Positions 11,394 to 24,479 of a stretch of 64,000 nucleotides of DNA are shown one piece after another; position 1 is the first letter of the stretch; every line of letters begins with the position of its first letter. This DNA is from Symbiodinium natans (lineage: Eukaryota > Sar > Dinophyceae > Suessiales > Symbiodiniaceae), in the NCBI GenBank assembly GCA_905221605.1, contig CAJNDS010002645.1:1-64000 (forward strand). Reading direction: 5' to 3'. The translations under genes were made by a program, and so were the position numbers. The notes under the pieces were generated by a model, which was not told the DNA's origin, searched no databases, and was given only the letters and a program-made list of their open reading frames with translations.

Positions 11394-12770
11394 AATGCCA
11401 ACCAGATACGGCAAAAGGCAAGCATCAGAGCCAGGGCATCGCTGAGTAGACTTGCCGCACCTGAGTTGTGTAACAGTGTAGGGGCTTACCGTAGACCCCC
11501 CTCAGGCGCCGCGAGCAGGCCTAAACCCCAAACCCTAAACAAACAAGGGCCATCGAGACAAGCGCACTGCAGCTGCGTCGCGGACACTTCGCATTCACGT
11601 CCACGCACACCTCGCGATCACCTGGGCCACAGTGGCTACAAATACCAGGCATGCCCTTGAGCTGAAACTGAAACCCTAAACCTGTGGCTTAGTCTTAAGC
11701 TTTCATGGCTTGAACTTCCAATTCCCAAGCCCCAAGTCGCTTATCCGCCGACCCCAGCCGGAGCGGGGGCGGCGCCAGTGAAGACCCATCGCCTGGCCCC
11801 ATGCCCCTCGACCCCCCATGGCCCCCATAGACCCATGGCTCCTGGCCGCTCTTCGCCCATGGCTCTCATGGCCTCATGCCCGCCGCCATGGACTCCCATA
11901 ACTCTTGAGCCATAACGCACCACCCTGGCCCCATGCCCCTCGACCCCCATGGCCCCTATGGACCCATGGCTCCTGGCCCCATGGTCGCGCTACCCTGCCT
12001 TTTGGATGTCAAGAAAGCTGGCACCCGCATGGCAGACGCCCCCCCAACTCTTAGAGGCATTGGAATTGGCTGGGTTCATTCCAAACCCTGAATCCCCGCA
12101 ACTCCCCCCCAATGGCCATGGTGCTGACGAACTCCTCACTGGCTGTGTAGTCCGTGAGGTAGCCTTGGCTCTGCGGTCTTGATCTTGACACACGTAAGTA
12201 AGCCCAAACGGCTTCTGTAGGCTGCGGAATCAGGTGGGTCTCATGCTTCGGCGCGAAAGTAGAAAGTAGGCTAAGCTTCAGCGCTTTAGGCTTCGCATCC
12301 TTCTGTCGCAGATCCACGAATTTAAGTTGCCGAACTTCCTTTAACCTCAAACCCCTAAGAACCCTGATGATGGCGAAACCGCAAAACACTGGTGATTTGG
12401 TTCAGGAGGCACTTCTTCTGGTTGGCGCTGCAGACAACTGGGCAATCTTCATCCTGGAAATCTTCAACTCAATTCAACTCAACCGCTGAATGTACTTACA
12501 GGGCATACCGAAGATTCTGAAAGCTAGAAACGGTGCAGGCGTTTCAGAACTCAATGGAAGAGAGGATGCAGGAGTGAGGCGAGATCCGAAAGGGCTCATA
12601 GGTCCAAGCCCTTGGAAGCTGTCAACGTGTCCTAGGCCCAAAGAGCAATCCAAACTCTTGCGAGCGCCACCAAGTTCAGGGGAGCAACCCGACACTCTCA
12701 AGCTTCCTAGACCTCCGAACCTCCGAAACTGCCCCGCCCCCTCCCCCCCCTCACCCTAAACCCCCTCAGC
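11394..12770. other. No supported gene
   Basis: Low-complexity ATGGCCCC-type sequence (11760-11990) and degenerate telomere-like sequence. ORFs on both strands look incidental. Confidence 0.35.
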
Positions 12771-12774
12771 TCCT

Positions 12775-12860
12775 TGAAGATGCAGCGGACCCATGAGCCT
12801 GTGCAGCTCTTGGCCTTTTCAGGGCTCAGATGTACGGTCTCGGAAGCACTCGCGTGAGGG
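12775..12860 (-). CDS. Putative exon, C-rich left and G-rich right flank
   Basis: The minus-strand peptide SETVHLSPEKAKSCTGSWVR followed by CIFKELR is open and protein-like. It is followed on the minus strand by GGGGGTTTAGGGTGAG and preceded by CCCAAAAACCCCCCTCAC. Exact splice sites are uncertain. Confidence 0.3.
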
Positions 12861-14184
12861 GGGTTTTTGGGACTTCTATGGGTTCTGGGTAGGAGAGATT
12901 TGGGGCCTTGTAGGGCGTTGAGAAGTTGTACGGTGCAGGGCTTTGGGCCCCAGATGCTTTGTTGATCTGGGTTTAGCTGTGGAGGTCTGGAGACCAGGGT
13001 TGACAGTAATTTGGGTGCACGTAGCCAAACAAACCTCCTGAGAGTGTTCTCGCAGAACAATCCGGAATCCCAAGCCTGCAGACCCCCACCTTGACCTCAG
13101 CAGCCTCACATCTGAACGTCGTCCCCTCTTCCCCCCCCCCAGCCACCACCACATGGGCCTCCTTGCCACAGGGGCCTCAGGTCAGAGCGCTGTGAGCTCA
13201 GCGGGGAAGAACCCTAAACACAAACCTCAAGCTTCCAACTCCGAACAGCTGCGCTTGCACAGTCTCTTTGATTGGGCCACCAGCAAATGTACGCACCCGG
13301 GGGGGGGGGAGGAGCATGGCGTGAACAAAGATGTGCTGTGTGAGGTTCCACGAGAGCCGTATGCTGCGGTGCTACAGAACTATTGTGGAATAGCGCTCGG
13401 CAAGTCACATAATTAGGATGTATCCTTCAGGTGACCCAATGAAAATTTCAATAACAACGACAGCAAGGAGGGTCGTAGCCCGACCTTCCTGAAACCCCAA
13501 TGCGTCTACCCCTGAATCCGAAATCCGACGGCCACGGTGTCTCAGGTTTAGGGACTGTCTAGATGAACTTTAAACCCTAGACCCTAAACCCTAAAACCTT
13601 AAACCCTGAACCTAAACCGCAGGGACTAGGCAGGATTTGGATTCAGGCTCATGCTTGCGGCGTCGGGTGGCATTCGTCGAGGCTGGTTGCGCACTTCACG
13701 GAGGGCTCGGCTTCGCCTAGGGAGGCTCTGTCGACAGTTGTTAGGTTGACGGCTCATAATGCTCGAAAGTGACAGCCCCTTTCCACCCTAGACTCCTAGC
13801 ACACGTGGGTAGCCCCCCCTCCGCCGGGAACTGGAACTATATTGTAGTACAGTTTTCTGCCGGGATAGGACCTACTCCACCATGCTGGCCATGCGGAAAC
13901 TTCGTCCCGGTGATCTATGCTGGAGGGGTGACTGGCGTCGAGCTCTCAGATTTGGCGGTTTTAGGGGTTTAGGGTTGCGGGAAACTAGAGGTTGACAAGG
14001 TTGCTGCAGCCCCGAAGCGGAAAAGCCCGAAGCTGCAAATCGTGCGTCACACAAAGCCAGGGACGAAGCCCCAAACTCTTCTGGGTTCAGAAGGAAGAAG
14101 TTTAAGGCTTGGGCTGCGTCACGTTGGAAGGCATGTCTTCGGGCTCGGGTTTCGGGATCGAAGATCTTCAGCCCCAAAGCTTAC

Positions 14185-14262
14185 ATCGGCTTGAGGCTGG
14201 CTCTCGAACCTGAAGGCGCTTCTGAACTGATCCTGTATCCGCGTCTTCAGCTTGCTGTACAC
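14185..14262 (-). CDS. Hypothetical exon with GTAAGC donor
   Basis: The minus-strand peptide VYSKLKTRIQDQFRSAFRFE followed by SQPQAD ends exactly at GAT/GTAAGC, a standard donor. The basic, helix-like peptide is not recognised. The acceptor is probably the AG at 14262-14263. Confidence 0.4.
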
Positions 14263-14399
14263 TTGAATTCAAACCCCTGCAAGCGCTTTCAACGCTTCAT
14301 TCCAGTGGCCCAGGAAGCTGCCATCTGGCTTGTAATCCTCCACGCTGGGGCAGCTGACCTGTGCATCTTGACTGCCTGGTCTGCGCAGCACCCTTGAAG

Positions 14400-16750
14400 C
14401 TGGGGTTTAGCGTTGTAATATTGAACACGAGATGATACCCAGCAGTTTCGGGTTGGAAGAACCACCTGCCTAATTACCCCTAGCTCTTGGTTTTAATTTG
14501 GGCCTTCCATGCCCCAAAGATCCACAAAGTAACACACCGAAGGGCTCTGCGAAGCTGTATAGCCCCAAGTGACATCTCAACCGACACGCTGCATCTCACC
14601 CACCCCCACCCCCACCCGGAACTAAACCCCAAACGTCTTGAGTTCATTTCTCTCAGCCCCTCTAAAGTCCAGCTCCCGCCTCACCGCTCGGGCACGTCGC
14701 CGGACAGAAGCCTAGACGAAGCATGCCAGGTACGAGAAGCTGGTGTAGTCAGGTGGCTGCTAAGTGTGCGGAACAAACATAGCCCGCCGGAGACTGCTTC
14801 GGCCAGAATCTGGTTTACTGTGAGGCCTTCCCTAAACTCTTAGCAGCGACCATTCCTGAGCCTTTTTGAAGTTGCACTAAGCTTTGCAGTCGCTTGGGGT
14901 TCACGACCTGCCTCCGATGGGCAAACACTCCGTCCAGGTCTCACCAAACTCCTCGCGGCTGGGAGCTTCGGCTTCAGGGATCAGCTGACATTAGGCGTGA
15001 CCTTCCTGGTGCAATTTCTGAAAACTCGGTTTGTCAAGTATGCATGAAAGATGCTGAAGAAAGGGCTTGTTCAACATGAAATCGCGTGTGCTCTGTCGTT
15101 ATCCTTTCTTTCTCTCCTTCGCTAGCACGAAACGAAACATTGGAATGAGCAAAGAGCTAGAACAAGAAGACTGAGAGCGAAGGCACAACAAATGCAGTAA
15201 AGCCAAGAGCCAGTGTACCAAATCTTTGTATCTTTACATCTGATGCTTCCTTCCCTGCCGTCTCACTTTCTGTTGCAGCAAAAGCAAGCTCAGATGTCCG
15301 ACTCATGAGTCTGATGATGCCCCCGGGGCGACTCTTGCAGGTTTGCCTTCTCTAGCTCATGGACCATCTTCGGGGCCACCTTCTAATGACATCTAATGAC
15401 AGTGGCTACCCCACACGAAGAACCTCAGAACCCATACGAGTATCTCTAGTTCTACAGTAGCGAAACACCAGGTCGCTCAGTAGCTTGCGCTTTGACTTTC
15501 AGGGTCCTGGGTGTGTGCTTCCGAGACGTGCTTTGGCTTCGCCGAAGTCTTGAACCCAAATCCCCTGAACCCACGCCCAAGCCCAAGTCGAAACCCCAGA
15601 ACTCTGGACAGCCCAACAAGCCGCACTTTGAAACTTCAATAGTCCGAGCGAGGGGCATGGATGGTGCAAGTGAAGGTGTTCTGTCCCGTGCAAGAGCACT
15701 GCGTCCCCGCAGGAACCTGCGCGAGCTGAGCTTCAGGGGCAAAAGCCGCCAAACACTCTCAAGCTCCTCCTCAACCCGAATGCCCCGGAAACCCCCTATG
15801 GTACCCCTAAGTCCGACACACTTCAACCCCAACACCACGTAAGCAAGTACCCTATACTTGCCTATGCACGACATAAGCCCTAAACCCTAATCCCATCATT
15901 GCCCAAAGTCGGGTCGGGGAGCGCAGGACTTCTCGGTACTCAGCCAATTGCCGTTGGCGTCATAGCCTGGGTGCTTTGGGGGGTCAGGGTTTAGGGCTTG
16001 TGGGGGGTAACGGCTCAGGGTTTCAGGGGGGGGGGGGTTAGAACCGACAAGGGTGTGGTAGGTTTAACACATATAGTAGTATCGAAACCAAACAGAATTG
16101 AAACATGACATGGCATTGGCCCTCCTGTGGCCACACCGAATGACACAAGCCCAAAAACACCAACCATCTGGTCAAGCGGCTTGGGCTGTAGCAGGTGTCC
16201 TCATCGGAGGAGCAGTATACGGGGCAACGCACGCTGCCTCGGTTCTGCCAGTTGAAACCCAGCAAGGACTCACTCAGCTGCCTAAACTAAACCCCAAGCC
16301 ATACATCTGGACGCAGGCACGCCACGTCTCAGCAAGAGGCCGACACATAAGAAGTCTGCTAGGCGCCTTACGCGCCTGTCTCTCCAGACCTCACAACACA
16401 ACCCTAAACTCTCACCAAATTCAGCCTCAGACTCTGAGGAAACAGAATCAAAACAAGCTGCCAACAAACACTGTGGAAAGACAGATCCCACCTTCCACAC
16501 AGGACCTCGCTAAGGTAAACCATGCATAGCAAACCAACCGAAATCCATCTCGCAGCGGGTCGTGAGGCAACGCACGACAGAAGTGTCGTCAGCAGTCAGT
16601 CTCAAGAACCGGATCATTGTTACACGCTCCATTACATCACCAGTTCAGGACATGGGGTGCTGGGTGGCATGGGAACATGTCTCCCCTAACACCGGCTAGT
16701 CGCCACAACCTACCCATCTTGCACACGACGCAAGCGCGCAAACCCTCAGT
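14400..16750. other. No clear gene; several ambiguous open segments
   Basis: 15,500-15,830 is open on both strands, with a minus reading containing LARTIEVSKCGLLG. 16,100-16,260 is also open on both strands, with a Cys-rich minus frame (RCPVYCSSDEDTCYSPSRL) and a plus frame with a hydrophobic stretch (AAWAVAGVLIGGAVYG). None has splice sites good enough to choose. The rest is degenerate repeat and a poly-G run near 16,026. Confidence 0.3.
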
Positions 16751-16771
16751 AGGTCCTAATCTTCCTAAACC

Positions 16772-16960
16772 TCAAAACATCTTGCTGAATCGAGGGTTCC
16801 GGCATGTTCTGGCCCTGGTGCTGTTGGTGAGGTAGTCCACCAGTGGGTAGCAGTCGACTTCCTTACGCAAGCGATGGTACCGGAGGTACAGCAACCAGGC
16901 TTGGGGCCTGGGATCCGAAAATTGAAGCTGTTTTGGAGGGACTTTTGTGCTTTTTAACCC
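16772..16960 (-). CDS. Hypothetical exon
   Basis: The C-terminal part of a 210-codon minus-strand open frame is protein-like (PQAWLLYLRYHRLRKEVDCY, then PLVDYLTNSTRARTC). The N-terminal two thirds of that frame (to 17,404) is Pro/Gly-rich repeat-like and probably intronic. No family recognised. Confidence 0.3.
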   Translation of the reverse strand, partial: GLKSTKVPPKQLQFSDPRPQAWLLYLRYHRLRKEVDCYPLVDYLTNSTRARTCRNPRFSKMF

Positions 16961-17409
16961 CTTGGAAGCATAAGCACAAAGCAAGCTGCGAATCTGTAAT
17001 CTTCGCGCACGTCTCAGGATTATCTTGGCCGTGTGCGATGCAGGCTTCAGGGCTCTGATGCCTGCAAGCCTAAATCGTAACAGCATAGCTCTAAACGCCC
17101 TCAGTTCATGGCCGGCTCCAGGTTCAGGGGGCTCGAAGGGGCCGGCATCAAACCAACCCTGAACCGCCCAAATCCCCAACCAGCCAGGGGCTCTCCGAAA
17201 GGATCGCGACACTGCTGGGCGTTGCGGCCTGGGCAGGCCGACCCTTGGGGCTTCTGAAAAAGGGGCTCGGGCGGGGATTTGGGCCGTTGGGAGATTTGGG
17301 ACCCCCTTAAACACAAAGCCCACACTTTGCAAGTGCAAGGGCTCTTGCAGGAAATGGTGGAGCCACTCCCCAAATGCCCTCAACCCCTGCACTCTCTCAG
17401 GCATCCGGA

Positions 17410-19450
17410 AATGTGTGGTCAGGGATGAAGGCTTCCGGGACTCCCAAATCTTCCAGCCAACCAGAGCCCAAAGCTGTCAATGCCGACTAGCTGCCACATG
17501 GGCATGCACCGCTGCTTGGCACGCAGATCTCCCTGAAAGGCCCCGGCAATCCGTTGGTCGTGTAGTCCTTGGGTTTTCGAAGTGTAGAGTTCATGGTTGG
17601 GGCGGTTCAAGGACCCTGAGCTGAACAAACGACAAAAGCAACACAAACTCAAAGAACCAAAACATCCCATCTCCCTAAGCCAGGCGTAAATTTGAAAAGC
17701 CCGAAGCTCTCAGCTTCCACATAAACTGACATAAAGCAACCCCTCTTTTGAGTTTTGGTTGAGGGTTGCCGCAAGCATCCCTAATCGGCGAAACCCCAGA
17801 TCCGATATATAACTTAACGCCTAGAAGCCCTGGACAACTTGCAAGCCCTGAACCTAATACGTGCCTCTTTGGGCGTGAGGTCTCGGGGAATCGTAAGACC
17901 TCGAACCCTCCGCCCGGGTTCTTGGCGGTTGGCCATCGGTCGTGGCTTCCGTGACTTTGATGCGTTTGACTTTCGGACTGGACGCTTCCAGCTCTGGGAC
18001 ATTTGAGTTTAGCGCTTGGGGTTTAGATGGCTCTTCAGCTGCACCTCAGCGTGGACCCAATGAGACTCTTCTGGCACTATGGGCTGTCTCGAGCCTCTCT
18101 CTTGAGCTCAGGGCATCAGGATGTCCATCCAGCAACTCATTCGGGGGTGAAACTGTGAATACAAGGACTTAGGGAGCATTTCCTCTTGCTTGCAGCCCAA
18201 GGAGCCGTGGTTCCGCAGACCTTCTCAGTGCTCCTGCAGTTCACCTTGCTTCCCCATAAGCCCAAGAAGACGGCTTTAACCCTTCAGTGTCTCCAAACGA
18301 AAACCCCGTGAATGACATTTTGATGAGAACCGAAACTCGCAAACCCGCAGCCCAACAACAAAGCCCCGAACCTCATAACCGAAAACCACGGAAAGTCTTG
18401 GAGCCAGAGTGGGGGGAACAAAACAACGGAAATTCCTGAACAAAGCACACAACAACAGGGATGAACAAACAAACACAAGCACCCGAAAGTCTAATTCTGC
18501 ATTAAATAGGCATGAAGCTTCTTTCCGTCGAGTCACTGGGCACGTCTCCGCCGTCGGAAAGCACTCCTCGTTTTCCAGCCTCACATAGAGAAAAAAAGCT
18601 TCGGAGAAGCAAGCTGGAAAGGCTTGAACGGGTCGAGAGCAGTTGGCTTGATGGCAGCAGGACAAACGATAAACCCTCCCTCGAAACCCTACAGTACCGT
18701 GGCTATAGGATGCTTGGAGCCCGGCCCAAACTCATCCTTGGTAGCTGGGATTATGCGTTCGGGGAGTTAGGAGGCTTCGTGAGGTTTCCACGGCCGAGGT
18801 TGCGGAAATTCAGGCGAGCCCTTCTTCTCACAACAGATGCAGAAAAGAACGCACCACAAAGAGACTTGCAGGCAGGCCGGGTCAAGGGTGCAGGTCAAGT
18901 TTGGGAAGTTTCGGGGGCTGTTAGGGTGTACCGGGCTGTTACCGTAGTTGCTGCACGGCATCCGTCCACCGACACATCTTGGCATTCAAGCCGCAAGGAC
19001 AGGGCCTGGCGCTCTTGAGCTTTGTGGTTTCTGGCGGTTTATGTTAGGGTGCTAATGACAAGGATCACGAGCTGGTCATGAAGGAAAAACAGCGAGACCG
19101 CATCTACATCACTTAGCTGCCCCAACACACGAGACCCAATCTCCTATGGAGCCTTCATCAAATTCCGGCAGCACCTGCTGCCTCGTCTGCACCCCCAAAC
19201 CTCTATCCTAGCTTGCGCACGAAGCTCTACAGCCCCCAGGACTTTTCGAGCCCCGACTCCTGGAATGCTGAGGCCCTGCTGATCCCATAGGGTTGGGGCG
19301 CTTGGCCCATTGGGGCTGCAGCCTCGTGATGTTCTGGCAGCTCTCGCTCACCCGGGCAGCCCAATCTGCTTCACCTTGGCAAACTTGAAATCTGAACCCT
19401 TGGGCCCTTGGGTCCCAAGACCTCCCTAAGCCCTGAAGCCCCCAAGCATT
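17410..19450. other. Ambiguous region
   Basis: 18,490-18,665 is open on minus (VQAFPACFSEAFFLYVRLEN) and on plus (a 168-codon frame, 18,512-19,018, Arg/Lys-rich). I cannot choose between them. The remainder is degenerate telomere-like sequence. Confidence 0.25.
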
Positions 19451-19460
19451 CCGGCCAGAA

Positions 19461-19565
19461 CGGCTTGAAGTGACTCGGGCTGCGCAGTCTTGTCGAAGCG
19501 TAGAGGGGGACCCCAAGCTCATTGCAGGGGGACATGCAAAAGCGGTTCCTTGCAGAGGTGTGGAC
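19461..19565 (-). CDS. Putative exon
   Basis: A pyrimidine-rich acceptor (TCCACACCTCTGCAAG) precedes a minus-strand frame reading RFCMSPCNELGVPLYASTRL followed by RSPSHFKPFWPE. A GC donor is possible at the end. Plus-strand flanks are C-rich on the left and G-rich on the right. Confidence 0.35.
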
Positions 19566-20415
19566 AAGGACAGACGGAAGGATTTTGAGGCTTTGGTGGC
19601 TGAAGGCCACAGCGTGCATAAGTGTGCATAAGCCTGCCCGAACACCGAAACATCGATTCTGCTAGCCGAAGCCCTCTAGACAAATCGGCTTTGAGTAAGG
19701 TAAGGCTGCAAACCCTCAACCCTACAGCCCGAGGTCCCAACCCCAACAAAGCCCTGACGCTAAAGCCAAAGGCACCATCCAGTGTGAAGGAGACGGGAAA
19801 GCCTCAGAGCAGGTCAGACCCTAGAGTGTGTGTGTGTGTGATTGTCGGAGTCTTCCATGCATTTGAGGGTGTTTTCGCGTTGTTGCTGCTCTCTGACTCT
19901 CTGCATACGGCTACTGTGTAAGCTTTTCCTCAAATGGGGCCTCCGCCTCCCCCCCCTCCACGCCCCCCACTAAGCCAGGCTAAATCTCTAACCCCCATGC
20001 GGGCTCAGGGAAGATCGATTCAGCTGAGGTCCCGGCACGTCTTCTCCGTGATCGGGTTGCAATAGAGCGGGCAGCCGTGGACGGCCTGGCAGGATTCGGT
20101 TCTCAGGCTGGCTTTTCGTGACTAGTGCTGAAGACGTGGACTATCGGGTTCGAGCACTGAGCCTGCAGCACAGTTCTACAACCCTGGGCGCAAGAGCTCC
20201 AAACAGGCTTGAGGGCTTTTGGGCTCAAAGTGCTTGCAGTGGTGGCTCCTGAACACGACATTGGGGTCAACAAGCCCGGAACCAAGATGATGGCATCTTT
20301 CCCGCGACAGACCCAAATCTGAAGCTCTGAACTTTGGCACCATTGGCCCTCTGAGAGGAGAACTCCAATACCACAATACCGCCAGCCAAAGGCCTCTGAA
20401 GGTTAGCGCTTTGGT

Positions 20416-20470
20416 CCTAAACCCTAAACCCTAAACCCTGAACCCTAAACCCGAAACCCTAAACCCAATT
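20416..20470. repeat. (CCCTAAA)n telomere-type array
   Basis: About seven units, two of them degenerate. To its right, 20,475-20,570 is open on minus (HTGMDPNDGDSYCTPAAPQH) and could be a small exon. Confidence 0.9.
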
Positions 20471-21099
20471 CCACGGCACCTCTGAGAATCCTATGAGAGG
20501 TGTGCTGCGGAGCGGCCGGGGTGCAGTAGGAGTCCCCATCGTTGGGATCCATGCCTGTGTGCCCGACTTGAGAGGTCAAACCCAAACCCACATGTCCCAA
20601 GACCTGAGAAGCCCTAAAGATGTAAACCCTGAGCCCACGCTCTTGAGCTGTGAACTTGGGACCCAGGCGCTAGAAGCTTAGGATTCGCACAGGGCCTCTC
20701 GGCTTCACTCTGCACGTTATCTGCTCATTGATTGAAGGCGAACGTAAGCTTGAGTAGGTAAGAAAGGCTTAGAGCAGCAACACTAAGGCCCTATCATGAC
20801 CCCCCGCCCCTCCGCGTGCAGCAGAGAAAGCATAAGAATCCAAAAACGCAGGGAAAAGCAAACCCCTTAGGATTTGGCCACAAGATTCCAGGACCGGGTG
20901 CCCCCAGAAACAGGCAGGCACTCATAGTTGGCATGTGTCGAACACTACTTTTCAGTGTATCCGACACCCACTCATTGTCATGCTATCGAAGGCAAAAGAC
21001 CCGAATCTGCATCCCAGAATCAGAACCGGATTGCAGACCCCGGGACAAGCGCTCTAAATTGGATCTTCAATCGAACTCATGACAAGGGTGTCCCCAAAG

Positions 21100-21260
21100 C
21101 ACCAAGATCATGCTCAGGCTGGACACAGCGGATGGCGTTCGTTCCGCACGGGCATTCCTCACTCCACGTGGCACCTTCATGCAGGTTCCGCATGTGGGGG
21201 TTTACCATGGATTCGCGGTTTCCTACATATCTGCTGTTAGGAACTTCAGACCTGGGACTT
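21100..21260. other. Open on both strands, strand undecided
   Basis: The plus strand reads MLRLDTADGVRSARAFLTPR; the minus strand reads ATWSEECPCGTNAIRCVQPE. Both look protein-like. The one-strand bias of the window favours minus. Confidence 0.25.
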
Positions 21261-21746
21261 CAATTGTAAGGTTGGGATGCTTTCTTGGGTATTTCGGCTG
21301 GCTGGCTTGATGAAACCTCCTGAAAGGGTCCGAAGCCCCCAAGAAGCCCCAAGCCTTTAAAGCCCAAGCCCTGAGCTTTCGAGGCCCAAGGACCTCAGAC
21401 TCAGAGGAATCACCTGAGCTGAGCGCATGATTCGGTGCTGCTGAGCCAGCCGCCATTTGCTGCGTAGTTCTCCTGAGGTCTGAAGAGTCGTATAGGGGTG
21501 TGTTTAGGTTTAGGGCTGGCGGTGCTTAGCGTTTTGGGAGTTCCGGCGGGAGGCTTGGGGTGTGCAACCTTCTGTTGAGGGAGGATGTTGGCTTTGGGTT
21601 ATGTACAGCGCTCCGGAATATTTCGGATTCATCTCAGGGTTTTGGGATCTAGAGACCAATGTACCCATGAACTTCATAGACGCATCCGAATCGCCACCCA
21701 GCAGTACTGCTCTGCACAGCTGACCGGGCCTTGACAGCTGGGGCAC

Positions 21747-21767
21747 TGGGGGGGGGGGGGGGGGGGG
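21747..21767. repeat. Poly-G run (about 20 nt)
   Basis: Homopolymer. Downstream, 21,900-22,090 carries GCCGTTGA-like short repeats. Confidence 0.9.
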
Positions 21768-22865
21768 CCTTTTCGCAGGTTCTTAGGCTTGGCTTTCAGA
21801 ACTTCGGAAGCGCGGTTTCGAGTGCAGCCTGATTTTGAGTCCTACATGCAAGTCCTCAAGCCCGTAAGTCAAGACTTAAGCCAGTGATGTCTGTGGGCAA
21901 CACGAAATTCACGAAATTTGAATTGCCGTTGAAGCCGTTGACACCGTGAGTATAGGAGTTGCCATCTACTGCAGGTCAAGCTGTTGATGCCGTGGATTTG
22001 GGTGACGCGGTTGAGCTGGCGCCCCGAGTATGGTGACTTGACGAAGCCTCCGTGGAGTTTGCTTATGCCGTTGACAACGACGCCATGGAGTTGAGTCTTC
22101 GCATCTTCGAGCTGACTTTGACATCCTCATGTCTTCGCGACTTGCCTCAGAAGAGTACGCACCTTACGGACATTTATGCAAAGTCCGAAACCCTGAGCTC
22201 CGAAATCATGATAAAACCCGGAAAACCTTACATCCGAAATCCAACCGCAAGCGTCCCCAGGCCTGATGTTAGACCGACAGCTTGTTTGCTAGCTTCGGGT
22301 TTTTGAAGCATAGGGCGGAGGTGTTGGTCGACAGATTAGGCAACTACTAGCCACTCCTGAAGGTCCTCCAGAAACTCAGATAAACATGCCGTGTCCACCA
22401 CTGTTCTCAGCTTGAAAAGTGGGACGAACTCGCAAAATGAGTAACCGGAGGTTCGAGATAATCTGATAAACCATAATGAGCCGCAAAATGAGATAGAAGA
22501 CTTTCGCACACATGAGAGCAGGTTTGAACAGAATGTCCCCTACCCACTCTACATCGACGAAGTCGAGGAACGAGAAGGGGTTTGAGCCGGTTTGAGTGTA
22601 AGAGCAGCCCTTCGTACGCCCTAAGCCCTAAACGCTGGCAAAGAAGCAGATCTCCGAAATGGCCACGCAATGTTCGTCGGAGGCCGCCTTCGAGCCGCAC
22701 CTCACAATGCCGCAGCAAGAGGCAAAGCCTTGCTAAAGCTCGTAGACCACACTTCGAAGGTTTTTAAGGGTTTCGGGTATTGGGCATGTTGGCGTCTGTT
22801 GGCATCTGTTGGCTTCTGGGCTTAGGAATTCAGGACGTCGGGCTGAAGGAACCCAATCTCCCCAC

Positions 22866-22957
22866 AGCTTGCTCCCTGAAGCACTGGAATGCTTCAACGA
22901 ACTCAGCCACGGGCTTCTGGGCCGTGGCATTATCGCAGACGATGGGGGGAGCAGAAC
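22866..22957 (-). CDS. Hypothetical exon (30 codons plus 2 nt)
   Basis: The AG acceptor (TGCTATGAG) and GT donor (CAAGCT/GTGGGGAG) bound 92 nt. After two leading bases this gives exactly 30 codons: SAPPIVCDNATAQKPVAEFV, then EAFQCFREQA. It has two Cys and an NAT glycosylation sequon. Of the three minus frames this is the most protein-like. No family recognised. Confidence 0.45.
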
Positions 22958-23469
22958 CTCATAGCAGAAAGATCCTCTTGCACTTTCAACGATGGCTCCT
23001 TGGGTTTTTAGGCTTCGAAGCCTGAAAATCCAAAACCCTCCAAGATGCTTGGGTTCAGACCTTTCATCAACACAAATAAAGCGAATGAATAGCACCGCAC
23101 ATGCCAATATTACATGTGTTCGACCTTTATACCCCCTGAATAACAATTTCTGCCCAATCCTGAACCCTAAGCTTTCAGTCCCCAACCCCACATCCTAAAT
23201 TCTCAACCCTCGGCCTTCCACGAACCCTCAGACTTCAACCCTCGACCCCCTCGTGGCCCAGGAACATCTGGTCGGATCTGCACTCAAGAGGGCAGCCATC
23301 AGGATACCATTCCTCCGTTTTTCAACCGTGCACCTACGGCTTCTGCGGCTTCACGGGACCCCTGAATCTCAGGCCCTGCTGGGCTGCCAACAGCACAGGC
23401 CCTCAAGACCAATGTGAAACAAGTCAGTTTTGAGGATTGAAATGCACCCCATCCGAGAAAAACTTCCGA

Positions 23470-23527
23470 CCCCCCCACCCCTTCCCCCCCCTTCCCCCCT
23501 TCCCCCCCCCCCCCAAAAAAAAAAAAA
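23470..23527. repeat. Poly-C / poly-A low-complexity tract
   Basis: CCCCTT-type runs leading into C10 and A14. Confidence 0.9.
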
Positions 23528-23791
23528 GCGTCACGCATAGAAGCAAAACGAACAAGTTGAACCGCCCAGGCGCTGCTGGGAAGCACTCGCTCATCCCGGA
23601 GTCCTGTAGGACGCGTGGGGTTCCGCAAGATGCTGTAGGATTCATGGCGACGTGCGTGCAGGGCTTGTAGGGGGCTGGGTTTTGTAGGATTTTGTCTTGG
23701 CGTCTGAAGAGTTTCTGAAAGACTTGCGCGGAGTGTTCAAGGGTTTGCCTGGTTTCTGGCAGGGGGCTCTATTGATAAGCTTTTTCAGGTC

Positions 23792-23945
23792 CTATTCTAG
23801 AGTCATGGGAAGCTTAGGGTACAAGATGTTGCAAGAACCCTGGTGCTGTGCAGCAGGGCCTCTTGAAGAATATGAGTACGACTTTCTAATATTTACGACG
23901 ATAAGGTTGAGGATGTCCTTCGGCTTGGCTTCCTCAAGTGTCTGG
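23792..23945 (-). CDS. Hypothetical exon
   Basis: The acceptor GGTCTTACCGCAG precedes a minus-strand frame reading TLEEAKPKDILNLIVVNIRK and then SYSYSSRGPAAQHQG, ending in a stop at 23,792. It could be a terminal exon, or a donor may lie earlier. No family recognised. Confidence 0.4.
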
Positions 23946-24179
23946 CTGCGGTAAGACCCCCCGAACCCCGAAGCTTGGGGCTTTAGTGGCTTTAGGTGTC
24001 GCCAGGGGTCCACGTTGGTGCAGGTGATCTCTTCGGACTCGCAGACGCAGCCCGTGTCGGTGGCACAGGACTCAGCACCTCGGGCTGCACGGCTTCAGGA
24101 TTAAACGAGCCTTCAATCCCCACAAAAACAGTCTAAGCCCGAAGCCTCCAAACCCCATATATTACTAATCCTAACGTAC

Positions 24180-24262
24180 GGCGACATCTCCGACCAAACC
24201 CCTGCCAACAAAGCAAAGCCACCGGACACGTAGTGGTAGCAGGCCTCCTTGTCACCACAGTC
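24180..24262 (-). CDS. Hypothetical exon with GTACGT donor
   Basis: The minus-strand peptide GDKEACYHYVSGGFALLAGV followed by WSEMS runs into the donor GCC/GTACGTTAGG. The central stretch is hydrophobic. The acceptor is not fixed. Confidence 0.35.
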
Positions 24263-24479
24263 CACTGGGCCTCATCCAGGGACCAGGCCCTACAAGAGAT
24301 CCTTAGCCTCACACACCCTAAACCATCAAACCTCTGAGAATCCTCACTCAAAATCTCACAGCTTTGGCTTTTTGTCCTTCAGCCTCGCACCCCTGAAGCT
24401 CTACAGGAACCAGTCGCGAGAAGCCCTTTCCATCCACTTCAAGCAGAAACCCACGAGTGGCTGACAACGTCTGGGGTTT